Below the pieces are notes generated by a model. The model had not been told where the DNA came from. It worked only from the letters and a program-made list of their open reading frames with translations, and ran no database searches. Source: Hypoxylon rubiginosum (taxonomy: Eukaryota; Ascomycota; Sordariomycetes; Xylariales; Hypoxylaceae). Taken from it: DNA of 64,000 nucleotides. Below are positions 1 to 9,800 of this stretch, piece by piece. Position numbers and translations under genes: made by a program. Position 1 is the first letter of the stretch. Every line of letters begins with the position of its first letter. The stretch covers positions 124,001 through 188,000 of the forward strand of contig CADCXA010000033.1 in assembly GCA_902806565.1 (NCBI GenBank). Direction: 5' to 3'.

Positions 1-573
1 TAATGCAGTTACTAGTCACGAATTGATTAATAATTTATGCCATTCAACCTACTTTATTCGACCCGTAAACTTGTAAAGTCTTCAGCTTATTATGAGAGCT
101 TGATGGTTAGATTCAGCCAAACTCTCAAAAGTTGCATTACATCGATCATTAGCGGTGCCTTTCCCGCAGCATAACTTGACAAGAGGGTCGTAATTCCCAA
201 CTTCCATACTGATTGATACACTATCTATCGACAACGATGTGTGAGATGGTGATACTTATGTGTGCAGGGGTCACGGGCCATGGTGGGGTTCTCAGGGGCT
301 TTGCAGGCGGCAATTAAGCGGTAACAAATCTGCAACTTCCTCCTTCGCGACATCAAAATTCAACAGCTACAAGGAGATAGACACCGTCGCTGACTTTTGA
401 TCTTCAGTACCGAATCAAATACCAGCAGTAATTTCATTTCTAGCTCCTACGGTCACTTCCTAAGACTCAGGTACCAGTTCAGAGCCGAGTGAGATGATTT
501 GCGGCTGAGCTGAGTCAGTGACCACGCACAGGAGGGGCAACGTCCAACGTCGAGTTCGTGAACGTCGAGAAAG
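1..573. other. Upstream region of the P450 gene, no gene seen
   Basis: No convincing coding sequence, RNA gene or repeat was recognised here. It is most likely the promoter and 5' leader of the P450 gene that starts at 574; short open frames overlapping 518-916 are shadows of that gene. Confidence 0.5.
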
Positions 574-2540
574 ATGGATATCATCAATTCAATCGTGGGA
601 TCGCCAACGCGCCTCGGCGTTGTTGTCGGGTTTCTGGTGGTGTTTCTCTACTACGTCTTTCAGAGCCGGTACCAGAGACTTCCGCATCCGCTTCCGCCAT
701 CTCCCCCAGCAGAGCCGATTATCGGACACATTAGGAGATTACCCATGGAAAATGCTCACATCAAGCATATGGAATATGCCAAGCAATACAGTGAGTAAAA
801 AGGTTACAGTTATTACGCCGCTGAATCTAACCCCTGATCCTAGACTCGGATGTTGTCTACTTCAACGTGCTAGGGAACCACATGATCGTTCTCAACACAC
901 AGAAGGCTGCCAATGAGCTTCTTGACAAGCGCGGAGCCAACTATCAGGATCGGCCTAGATTCGTGCTGTTTGAGGTTATGGGATGGGGCCTGACTTTGAC
1001 CTTCCTCCCATATGGTCCGAGATTCCGTCTCCATCGTTCCGTGCTACAAACGGGCTTCACTAAAACTGCCATCACGAACTACAGACCGATCCAAGAAGAC
1101 GAGGCTAGACAAGCAGTTGCGAGGATACTCAAGCGCCCCGAGGCTTGGGATTTTGCTGTTCGACGGTTGGAATATTCTGTCGCATTTGTTAAAACTCGTC
1201 TTTTGTTTCTAACACAAGAATAGGTTTGCTTCTGCGATAGTCCTTCGTATTGGCTTCGGCGTCACCGTTCGATCAGATGATGACCCCTTTATCAAGATTG
1301 CGTCGGACGCAAACATGGCAACTGGAGGGGGAGGAAATCCAGGAACTGCTCTAGTTGACTACCTACCGCCATGTTCGTCCCTACGCGGAGTGGTCGTATG
1401 CTATTCTGAGCTAACAGATTCGTAGTTCGATACATCCCCGACTTTCTCAACTTCTCAAAGAGTCTGCAACATGCGCGTAAATGGGGATGGGCGATTAGGA
1501 ACCTGCATGACATACCATTCTCTGCAATCAAGAAAGAATTCGTAAGTCTTTCTAAGAGCACATCGGCAGGCGGCTTTACTGATGTTAGCAAAGGACGAAG
1601 GGACTGCCAATCCGTCATTTGCCTACACACTTCTTATGAAATATAAAGAGAACGAAGAGGCAGGCATTCCGAATCAGCTTACCCTCCAGGATATCCAAGG
1701 AGCATCAGGCGCCGTCTTTATCGCAGGTTCTAATACGGTTAGTTTTTATGTCCTTACTTTCTAAGTACAATTTTGACCAGCTGTCTACGCTAGACTTTTG
1801 CTACCACGACCGTTGCCCTCTTGAATATGATGCTTAACCCCGAAGTTTTCCAGAAGGCCAGAGCTGAGATTGATAGAGTAGTCGGAACCGAGAGGCTACC
1901 TTCTTTCGACGACAGACCTGATCTGCGTTATATTGACTATCTGGTCGAAGAGGCCTCAAGATGGCGACCTCTGTCACCTATCGGCATACCTCATAAGTCC
2001 CTCAATGATGATGTATACAACGGGATGTTCATACCCAGGGGGTTCGTGACAATGATAGCTCCAACCTTGGAATACTTATTAACCATTCCCAAGGACTTAC
2101 GTTTACTATAACACATATGCCATGTCTCGAGATCCGACTGTGTACAAGGACCCCGAAAGGTTCAATCCCGACAGGTATACCCCGAAGGATGAGGGAGGAG
2201 ATGGCGAGCCCCTACTCGTTGGACCGTTTGGTTTTGGCCGCAGGTGAGCACTGATTCTCATTTATTTAGCCGATGGTCATGGACGTCATTCTAACTCGAA
2301 ATTGATAGGGTATGTGTCGGGCGTCACCTGGCGCAAGCATCCGTCTGGGCGATCATGGCGACTCTCATCGCAACAACAGACATATCAAAGCCCATTGGAC
2401 CAAATGGTAAACCGGTAGAGCAGACTATCAAATTCAGCACCGGTCTATCGAGTCATCCTGGGACACTAGATGTAGTGTTTAAGCCTAGATCTGAAAAGGC
2501 CCTGAGACTCCTTTCCGAGGCAGTCATGGATGCCGAATGA
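574..2540 (+). CDS. Cytochrome P450 monooxygenase (525 aa, 8 exons)
   Basis: Heme-thiolate monooxygenase of the fungal type, probably anchored in the ER. Exons: 574-790, 844-1165, 1224-1372, 1426-1541, 1594-1737, 1794-2041, 2094-2243, 2309-2540 (1578 bases, in frame throughout). Visible parts in order: an N-terminal hydrophobic anchor (about residues 11-29), a proline-rich hinge (LPHPLPPSPP), the I-helix oxygen-binding region AGSNTT, the ExxR helix (EASR), the PERF motif, and the heme loop FGFGRRVCVG with the cysteine ligand, split by the last intron. The seven introns are 52-65 bases and several show CTAAC-like branch sites. General form recalls P450s of fungal secondary metabolism such as the O-methylsterigmatocystin oxidoreductase group, but the substrate cannot be read from sequence. 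No partner biosynthetic backbone gene is nearby. The intron at 1542-1593 is the least certain join. Confidence 0.88.
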
Positions 2541-2682
2541 TGAAGGATATGTACGACATTCGTTAGGTCATCTGGTAGAGGAATAGGATTATCTTGTTTT
2601 GCATTTGTGAAGGGGTATAAAATTGTCAATTAAAAGAAAGAAAGAATGAATGAAAGAATCTCATAAGACCTGCAGCTTCCTT

Positions 2683-3945
2683 TCATTTACTCTTCTGCGC
2701 GATGAGTTCAGCTAATCTCCGTGCCAAACTCTCTGCCCAGCTTGCGTCGTTGATATGAGAATCGACTTCGACGACTTTGATCTCGGTACCTCTCAGTTCC
2801 TTCTTAATCGCCGTGAAGAGCGCAGCATCAGCTGCTTCGTCGTGAAATACTTGCCCTTCTACAGCGACCGCGCTGATGCCCCTTAACGGAAGCCATACCT
2901 CAGTCAACCGAGGCTCGGTGCAATTCTCCCGGAGCCTCTTCGCTATCCTACTTCCTATCTCTTCGCATTCCCCACAAGAAGTCCTCATTAACGTCACGGA
3001 TGGGTTGTGCTCGGAGAGCTTTCTCTCCCGAAACTCCGCTGGCACGGTGTCCATAGCTCCGAAGTTCACCATGTCTAGGGCACCAACGCTGACAATTTGC
3101 GGCACGCCCGCTCCGGCGGCCGCCGTCAGTCTATCGCCGCCCGCGCTGAAGATACCACCGGCTAGTTCGTCGGCTAGCTCCGTGGTGGTTAAGTCTAGGA
3201 CGCCGCAAAGTTTCCCTTCTCTCACCAGCCGCTCCATTGCGCGCCCACCCGCGCCCGTGGCGTGGAATACGCAGACTTCGAACCCGCTGCGCTCCAACCA
3301 GTTGCGAGCAGCGTCGGCTCCCGGCGTAGTCACTCCAAACATAGTGATCCCGACCACTTTCTTCTCATCCCCGGTCGGGCCCCTCCTGATCCTCGAGGCG
3401 TACGCCTTGGCCATGCCCACGATTGCTGCGGCGGCGTTGTCCACCACAGCTCTCAGCACCCCGTTCAGGCCCGCAATGTCAACCACGCTATACATCATAG
3501 TGATATCGGTCTCCGCTACGTAGAACTTCGTATCGCCGGAGGCGACGGTGGACACGATCAGCTTGGGGAAGGTCAGGGGTAGCTGCCGCATGACGGCCGA
3601 CGCGATAGTCGTCCCAGAGCTCCCGCCGAGGCCGATTATAGCGTCAAACCCTCCCCGGTCGAGAAGCTGACGGACCACAGAGACTGCGCCACTGATCATC
3701 ACTTTGACGACTCCCGCCCGCGGTAGAGATTTGAGGCGGTCATCGTCTCCTTCGTACCCGCTGGCTTTTAGCACGTCGGCCTGCTTGATGGTTATGGCTT
3801 CGTGCTCCGTCGCGGTTCGACCCGCGTCGATTAGCACGACGTTAACCGAAGGGTCGTGGTAAAGAATTTGGGACCTGAGGTATAGATACTCTTGCAATTT
3901 GGTATCGAATGTGCCAATCACGGCAATGGAGATACTTGAAGTCAT
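2683..3945 (-). CDS. UPF0261 / Tm-1 N-terminal-like protein (420 aa)
   Basis: Single-exon protein matching the UPF0261 family, the N-terminal half of the plant Tm-1 protein. Seen in the sequence: an N-terminal beta-alpha start (IAVIGTFDTKLQEYLYL), the conserved GLGGSSGTT loop near residue 105, the VASGDTKFYV segment and a C-terminal HINDASWAE segment. Family members form a Rossmann-like two-domain fold with nucleotide-binding features; the biochemical role in fungi is not established. It is transcribed away from the TIM-barrel gene starting at 4483, with 537 bases between the two start codons, so the two halves that are fused in plant Tm-1 are here a divergent pair, probably co-regulated. The ATG at 3945 follows no other in-frame start. 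Length is typical for stand-alone UPF0261 proteins. Confidence 0.87.
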   Translation of the reverse strand: MTSSISIAVIGTFDTKLQEYLYLRSQILYHDPSVNVVLIDAGRTATEHEAITIKQADVLKASGYEGDDDRLKSLPRAGVVKVMISGAVSVVRQLLDRGGFDAIIGLGGSSGTTIASAVMRQLPLTFPKLIVSTVASGDTKFYVAETDITMMYSVVDIAGLNGVLRAVVDNAAAAIVGMAKAYASRIRRGPTGDEKKVVGITMFGVTTPGADAARNWLERSGFEVCVFHATGAGGRAMERLVREGKLCGVLDLTTTELADELAGGIFSAGGDRLTAAAGAGVPQIVSVGALDMVNFGAMDTVPAEFRERKLSEHNPSVTLMRTSCGECEEIGSRIAKRLRENCTEPRLTEVWLPLRGISAVAVEGQVFHDEAADAALFTAIKKELRGTEIKVVEVDSHINDASWAESLARRLAELIAQKSK

Positions 3946-4482
3946 TCGATATATGTTTGCCCTAGGACCTAGGTTGTTCCTCGTCAGATGCTAATTTTCC
4001 ATGTAGGTTAGGCGAGAGAGTATGTTTGTTACCTCCCTTACGACAAAGGTAAGGGGGGCAAAATACTGTAGGTAAGCGGGAAAGATAGATGCTTATGACG
4101 TCTGCGTATGTGATATGGTGTAACACGAATAAGTGCCGAGTTCCATATTCATCTTAGGCTCTGCTGCTGTGCAACTTCAATTGCAAGGCCACCCGCTTGG
4201 GCGGCACAGTGCCCCTATTCGCAAGCTCCACTCATACTCCTTATATTAAGCCACAATTTCTTTACCTACCAGGTGCCAGGCCAAGTTACCTTAGCCAAGC
4301 TATCCAGGCCGCCAGGTGCCAGGCAGCTAGGCAACCAAACAGCCTAATAGCCAGGAACCTGACAAAATAATACATAAGCCATGTTGAAATCTTAGTAAAC
4401 CTTCCCATTCAAGTAATTTTCTTTCAAAGACCCTCGGCATAAGAGCCCTCCATAAACTCCGGGCACAACCAAGCTTATCGCC
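3946..4482. promoter_or_regulatory. Shared divergent promoter region of the Tm-1 half-gene pair
   Basis: The 537 bases between two divergent start codons hold no gene. A 13-base direct repeat, CCAGGTGCCAGGC, occurs at 4269-4281 and 4312-4324. Calling the region a shared promoter is inference from gene order. Confidence 0.45.
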
Positions 4483-5319
4483 ATGGCACCTATTCCCCGA
4501 CAAGAGGTACTCCAGCGCCTTCGCGGAGTTATTTCCTCCCATCGCCCCATCGTCGGCGCGGGTGCGGGCATCGGTCTCTCCGCTAAATTCGTCGAGGCGG
4601 GCGGTGCCGACCTCATAATCATCTACAATTCAGGACGCTTCCGAATGGCCGGCAGGGGATCGCTCGCGGGCCTGATGCCGTACGGTGACGCGAATGCGAT
4701 CGTGGTCGATATGGTCAAGGAGGTTCTGCCGGTCGTCCGAGACACGCCGGTCCTGGCGGGCGTGTGCGGGACGGATCCGTTCCGAGACATGAGACAATTC
4801 CTAAAGCAATTGAAGGAGCTCGGGTTTAGCGGCGTGCAGAACTTCCCCACCGTCGGCCTCATTGACGGGTCCTTCCGGGCGAACCTAGAAGCGACCGACA
4901 TGGGCTACGGGCTCGAAGTTGAAATGATTCGAATCGCTGCTGAGATGGACTTGATTACTTCGCCGTACGTATTCAACGTGGAGGAGGCGGTGAGCATGGC
5001 CAAGGCTGGCGCCGATATCGTAGTTGCCCACATGGGCTTGACAACGAGTCAGGGCATCGGAGCGAAGACGGGGAAAACTTTGGACGAGTGCGTTCGGTTG
5101 GTGCAGGAGATTAGAGACGCTGCTGTGAAAGTAAAAGATGATATCATCGTCTTGTGTCACGGCGGTCCGATTGCTGGCGTGGAGGATACCGAATATGTGC
5201 TCTCTCGAACGAAAGGGGTGAACGGCTTCTTCGGCGCATCTTCAATGGAGCGTATCCCAGTCGAAATCGCCATCACCAACAACACGAAAAGGTTCAAGGA
5301 TATTCACATTGCAGACTAA
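4483..5319 (+). CDS. TIM-barrel protein, Tm-1 C-terminal-like (278 aa)
   Basis: Single-exon protein of the TIM-barrel family named after phosphoenolpyruvate hydrolase (PF09370-type), which corresponds to the C-terminal half of plant Tm-1. Visible family marks: [14 protein letters not shown] near residues 24-37, [17 protein letters not shown], the VCGTDPF strand end, [22 protein letters not shown], and the C-terminal HGGP...[10 protein letters not shown] phosphate-binding type loops. The enzyme activity in fungi is unproven; the name comes from a family annotation. The start ATG lies in a reasonable context (gccATGgca). It is divergent from the UPF0261 gene, and pairing of these two families is a recurrent arrangement, which supports a joint function in one pathway or complex. 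Confidence 0.87.
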   Translation: MAPIPRQEVLQRLRGVISSHRPIVGAGAGIGLSAKFVEAGGADLIIIYNSGRFRMAGRGSLAGLMPYGDANAIVVDMVKEVLPVVRDTPVLAGVCGTDPFRDMRQFLKQLKELGFSGVQNFPTVGLIDGSFRANLEATDMGYGLEVEMIRIAAEMDLITSPYVFNVEEAVSMAKAGADIVVAHMGLTTSQGIGAKTGKTLDECVRLVQEIRDAAVKVKDDIIVLCHGGPIAGVEDTEYVLSRTKGVNGFFGASSMERIPVEIAITNNTKRFKDIHIAD

Positions 5320-5850
5320 TGGAGTCTTCTCCTACCTATGTGTAAGTACCCTAGGTATACGAGGTATTGTAAAGTACAACACATATTATTACGAGCACGA
5401 AAGCTACCAACAACATCTCTCCACCTTCCTTTTCAGATTCTTTCATGTGAATAGCATTCGATTCGCGCTCGAGTTATGGTCCTTTTCATCATCCAGGCCG
5501 CCTGGCCGCATCGATAATTGCTAGGATCGGCTTATCCCGGTCGCCAATTTTTTTCATTACCTACCCCCAACCCCCACCCCCTTTCGTATCTAACCCGTTT
5601 TGCCTCCGCCACTTTTCCTTCAGGGGGGTAACATCTGGGGGTTTTCTGGTCGCGGCCACGCCGTTGGTTGGTCAGTTTGATTACTAAAATCTTACGCCTA
5701 CGCTAGCATTAGCTAGCCCACGCTGCTATTCTTCTAAACAAAGCGACGTATTCTTTCAACTCGTCCATCGATTGTTGTCCATCCTAAGCTGTGCTGTCGC
5801 TAAGTATCACCTTCCGTGCGCCCGGTACGATACAATACTTCGGATCCGAA
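5320..5850. other. Intergenic region before the methyltransferase
   Basis: No gene recognised. The stretch contains pyrimidine-rich DNA (about 5550-5625) typical of fungal promoters and the leader of the gene starting at 5851. An in-frame ATG at 5791 exists but the sequence between the two ATGs shows no conservation that I recognise. Confidence 0.4.
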
Positions 5851-7739
5851 ATGGCAGATCAGCCAACGGCCCCGAGTGCCCCGGGCCCCTCGACTTCTCC
5901 GCAGCCAGCGGCGACAGTCGTGAGCAACCAGCCGCAGCTAGTCCCCGCACCCCAGACTGAAGAAGAGGTATGTCTTATCACCATCCGAAAAATGAATCTA
6001 GTAACGAGGAGTGTGAGAAGTGTGAAAGACTGCTTTGATCTCAATGTTGACTCGTAATACTTATACGCATAGGCGGAAGATGACTTTGATGGTTCTGATG
6101 CCGATTCGGCGCTAGGTGATGACCTGTTAGTATACACTCATTCTCGGATATATAGAAATATTTTTGTGCCCTAGTCAAAATGAACTCGACGGAATAATTA
6201 ACTTGGCAATATTTTTCCCGGCGCAGCGCCAGCAGCACCAACTCCATCACGTCGAGCATCTATGAGTATCGCACCATCAGGGGCCGGACCTACCACAGCG
6301 AGAAACACGATTCCCAGTACTTCACGCCCAACGACGAGCAGCAGATGCAATCTCAAGATATCACGTATGAATTTACCTATCTCCAAAGGCCAACAGGCCA
6401 GAATCGAACGTATCTATTCTAACTTACCGCTATAGGCACCATTATTTGACAATTATGCTGGATGATAAGCTTTTCCTCGCGCCAGTCAAAGATGATATGG
6501 AAGTAAGTGCAAACCCGAAAATGAATACGGGGAAACTAAATACTGACTGACTTTTGGTAGAAAATATTGGATGTTGGAACTGGAACTGGTACGAACTAAT
6601 ACACCATCACGCACTCCAGGTATAACGGATAAACTGACCGGAAATCACGAATAGGAATTTGGGCCATGTAATCCACCCCTATTCGTCTTATTACCCCCTT
6701 TATTATTATTCTTCTTCTTCTTCTTCTTCTTCGTCCTCCTCTTATTCTTCTTCTTTCGGAATCTTAACCTATACCCTTTTTCTCACTTTGCATCACTTTG
6801 CATGAATCAGTCCCAGTACTTACTAGAATACAGCGACGTGGGTGATCAATTCCCTAACGCAGAAGTCACAGGGACGGATTTGTCCCCGACCCAACCCGTA
6901 TGGGTGCCGCCGAACGTGAGGTTCGAGATCGACGACTGCACTAAGGAGTGGACGTGGGCGTCGGACAACTTTGACTTCATCCACATGCGCTACCTGTTCG
7001 GTGCCGTCTCCGACTGGGATGCGCTCATCGCTCAAGCGTACCGCTGCTGCAAGCCCGGGGGATGGGTCCAATCTTGCGAATGTGATGTCATTATGAGCTC
7101 CGACGATGACACTATTAAGGAAGATAGCATCATCACAACTTTTTGGAACCCACTTTGGAGGGAGGTATGTTAATCCGCTCCTTTCTTTTTCTCCCGTCTA
7201 TCGCATTGCTGACCCGAATATGATGTAGTTGTCAAGTAAGCTGGGTATTAGTTTCATGGTCATCCAAGAAGGTCTTCAAAACAAGGGGTTCGAGAAAGCT
7301 GGGTTCGTAGATGTTCATGAGGCCAACTACAAGGTGAGTGAAATCATACGGCAACACACCTTTTCAACATACTAATAGTATTTTCCGTAGATACCTATCG
7401 GTGGATGGGCTAGAGATCCTAAGCTTGCTGAGATCGGGGAGTACACTGTGCTCGCTATGATTAACGATCTAGATGGTGAGTTGTCGCCAACTCCCTGACT
7501 GCAATCATGATTTCTCGTACCTTCTTCGGTGTTATTCTAACAGTCGTGGCTTTGAGAGTTCCTGCTAACAATCTACTTGCACAGGCTATACCATGGTCCC
7601 TTGGAACATTGTTCATGGTGAGAATACACCCGGGTACAGGGAGACCCTTGCGTTCCTACGCAGGGAGCTTAGGACACTCAAGTCAAGGGGTATACACCCA
7701 TACATGAAGGTCCGGTACGTGTATGGCCGCAAGCCCTAG
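5851..7739 (+). CDS. LaeA-like SAM-dependent methyltransferase (363 aa, 10 exons)
   Basis: Class I SAM-dependent methyltransferase of the fungal LaeA-like/UMTA type. Exons: 5851-5967, 6073-6125, 6227-6364, 6436-6502, 6561-6588, 6655-6667, 6834-7164, 7229-7333, 7391-7475, 7585-7739 (1092 bases). Order of features: a low-complexity Pro/Ala/Ser N-terminus, an acidic stretch, the family signature YRTIRGRTYHSEKH and YFTPNDEQQ, the SAM motif I LDVGTGTGIWAIDVGDQFP, the TGTDLSPTQP motif, the WVPPNVRFEIDD strand, and the C-terminal PIGGWARDPKLAEIG and YGRKP end. Motif I is built across three exons including a 13-base exon. The intron at 6668-6833 is 166 bases long because it carries a TTA/TTC microsatellite; the acceptor that keeps the frame is at AATACAG before 6834, not the earlier CTAG. 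Such proteins act in secondary metabolism or its regulation; the target is unknown. Confidence 0.85.
6690..6768. repeat. TTA/TTC trinucleotide microsatellite in an intron
   Basis: Runs of TTATTATT followed by seven or so TTC units and imperfect TCC/TTC copies lie inside intron 6 of the methyltransferase gene and account for that intron being two to three times the size of the others. Confidence 0.8.
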
Positions 7740-8385
7740 ATTGGTTCTACCTGCTTGGTATAATGGAATTGGATTCAAGTATTTTGAATTGCGACGTACC
7801 CTTTGAGACATGGCATATATACACACAATTGGTTTCAAGTCGCTCACTGTTGATTACTTCTGTATATGGATTTTGAGCGCAGTTTGAATAGTCTTGAGGG
7901 TGGAAAAGCAAGCGAACATTTATTTGTGGAATGATACTTGATGATCAAAGCCTGCTTTCGTCCTGATAATATTGTAAGCCGAACTATTTTTTTTGGTCTT
8001 CGGTGACAAAGCGACATAACTATAGCTCTATTTATTGAGGCGTAACTAGGATCTCATCATTCAATCAGTTCTATTTCCGCGGAAGGCCGGATATGCGTGC
8101 GTTTCGCCTGAGGTATGATCTAAGATTCCAGCTTGGAGGTTAGTAGCCAATAGTGGTAAGTTGGATCATCTCCTTAGCACTGCCTCATAATATTATGTGT
8201 ATTCGGATCTCTGCTAGGTTTATGGAAGCAGTGAAACACACAAGGAGAAATAGCACCGAGTCGCTGAAATGCTGCGTGGTCGAATTCCGACGGCATCGCC
8301 GTGTATCGGCCGACCTTAAATACGTCTCTCGGATTTAGGTCGGAGACGCTCGGATATAACATACAGGTGTAATCAACTTCTCTTT
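7740..8385. other. 3' flank of the methyltransferase gene leading into AT-rich DNA
   Basis: No gene recognised. GC content is ordinary up to about 8385 and then falls abruptly. Confidence 0.5.
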
Positions 8386-8604
8386 ATTTTATTAGTACTG
8401 CCACAATTTCACCGACCAATCATATACTTAAAATCGCCCCACACTTTTCAATATTTTCTTTTATAGTTTTATTATAACAAGGTTTATAAAAATATAAATA
8501 ATATAAAAAAATTATATAAAATAAATTTTATTAAATTATATTAATTATTAATTTTTTTAAGTTATAATAAAATAAATTAATTAATTTTATAAAAAATTTA
8601 TTAA

Positions 8605-8800
8605 ATATACGTTAAAATATAATTAACTAATTAATATAAATATTAATATAATATAAAAAAATATAATAAATTTAATTTTTAACTATAGCTTTTTTTTTTA
8701 AAAAACATATATTAAAATATAACTAGCTAATTAATATAAGTTTTATATATAATATAAAAAAATATAATAAATTTAATTTTTAATTATAACTTTTATTTTA
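8605..8800. repeat. Two-copy tandem repeat of about 100 bases in the AT block
   Basis: The segment beginning TTAAAATATAA near 8612 recurs near 8713, each copy followed by CTAATTAATATAA and later AATATAATAAATTTAATTTT. The copies differ by a few G/A and C/T changes, as expected after RIP of a tandem duplication. Confidence 0.55.
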
Positions 8801-9279
8801 ATAAGTATAATATTATATAAACTTATAATATAACTTTTTTCTTTTTAATTAAAACTAAGTAAACTTTATAAAATTTATAATATTTTAAATTATATTATTA
8901 GTTATTACTTTTATAATTATTTGTTTATAATGTTTAATTAATTTATATTATTAATAAAACTTATAAAAAAATATTTAAATTATTTAAAATTATTTATTTA
9001 ATTTTAACTAAATATATTTAAAAATTACCACGTTTATAAAACTTATAAAAAAATAACTTGGTTTTTTAATTATAATATAAATAAACTTAATTAAGCTTAG
9101 TTAAACATATTTAAAAAATATATAAGTTTATAAAAAGATATTTTAATATATTTTAATTATTATTTTTAAATATATTTAATTAAGTTTAATTAAATATATT
9201 TAAAAAATATATAAATATATAAAATAAAATCTTAATATATTTAAAATATTTTTAAATAAGTTTAATTAAACTTAATTAA

Positions 9280-9800
9280 ATATATTTATAAAATAAGTAA
9301 TTAAACTTTTAGTTATTTAATTAGTTTATAGTTTTTACATTATATTTATAAGTTTTATAAAAAAATATTAATTTTTTAATTAACCTTAAATATAATTAAT
9401 TAAATTCAGTTAAATATAATTAAAAAATAAGTAACTTTTATTTATTTAACTTTTAGTTATTTAATTAACTTATTATTTTTTTAATTATATTTATAAACTT
9501 TATAAAAAAACATTAATTTTTTAATTAACCTTAAATATAATTAATTAAGTTTAATTAATTATAATTAAAAAATAAGTAAATAATTATTATTTTTATTATT
9601 TAATTAATTTAAACCTTTTTTCATTGTGTTTATAAAATTTATAAAAAAGCACCTAAATTTTAATTTTAATTTAAATATATTTAATTAAACTTAATTAAAT
9701 ATATTTAAAAAATAAGTAACTTATAATTATTAAAACTTTTAAAAATAATAAATATATTTAATAAAACTTAATTAATTATATTTAAAAAATAAGTAACTTA
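9280..9800. repeat. Degenerate tandem repeat of about 140 bases in the AT block
   Basis: The decamer AAATAAGTAA recurs at 9291, 9425, 9570, 9710 and 9787, spacings 134, 145, 140 and 77. Between copies similar TTTATAAAAAA and TTAATTAACCTTAAATATAA segments repeat in the same order. It reads as an old tandem array blurred by mutation. Confidence 0.5.

Noticed and set aside
2042..2110. Apparent premature stop in the P450 gene after the IPRG segment
   Set aside because: A 52-base intron (2042-2093) removes it and gives the expected IPRGTYVYYNTYAMSRDP sequence.
2876..3582. Plus-strand frames over the UPF0261 gene
   Set aside because: Antisense shadows of a clear family protein on the minus strand.
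6655..6860. Apparent frameshift in the methyltransferase gene at motif I
   Set aside because: Using the acceptor before 6834 instead of the CTAG upstream restores the family motif GIWAIDVGDQFP and the whole model is in frame.
574..7739. Secondary-metabolite gene cluster formed by the P450 and LaeA-like methyltransferase
   Set aside because: No polyketide synthase, peptide synthetase or terpene cyclase is in the window, and the Tm-1 pair between them is not typical of a cluster.
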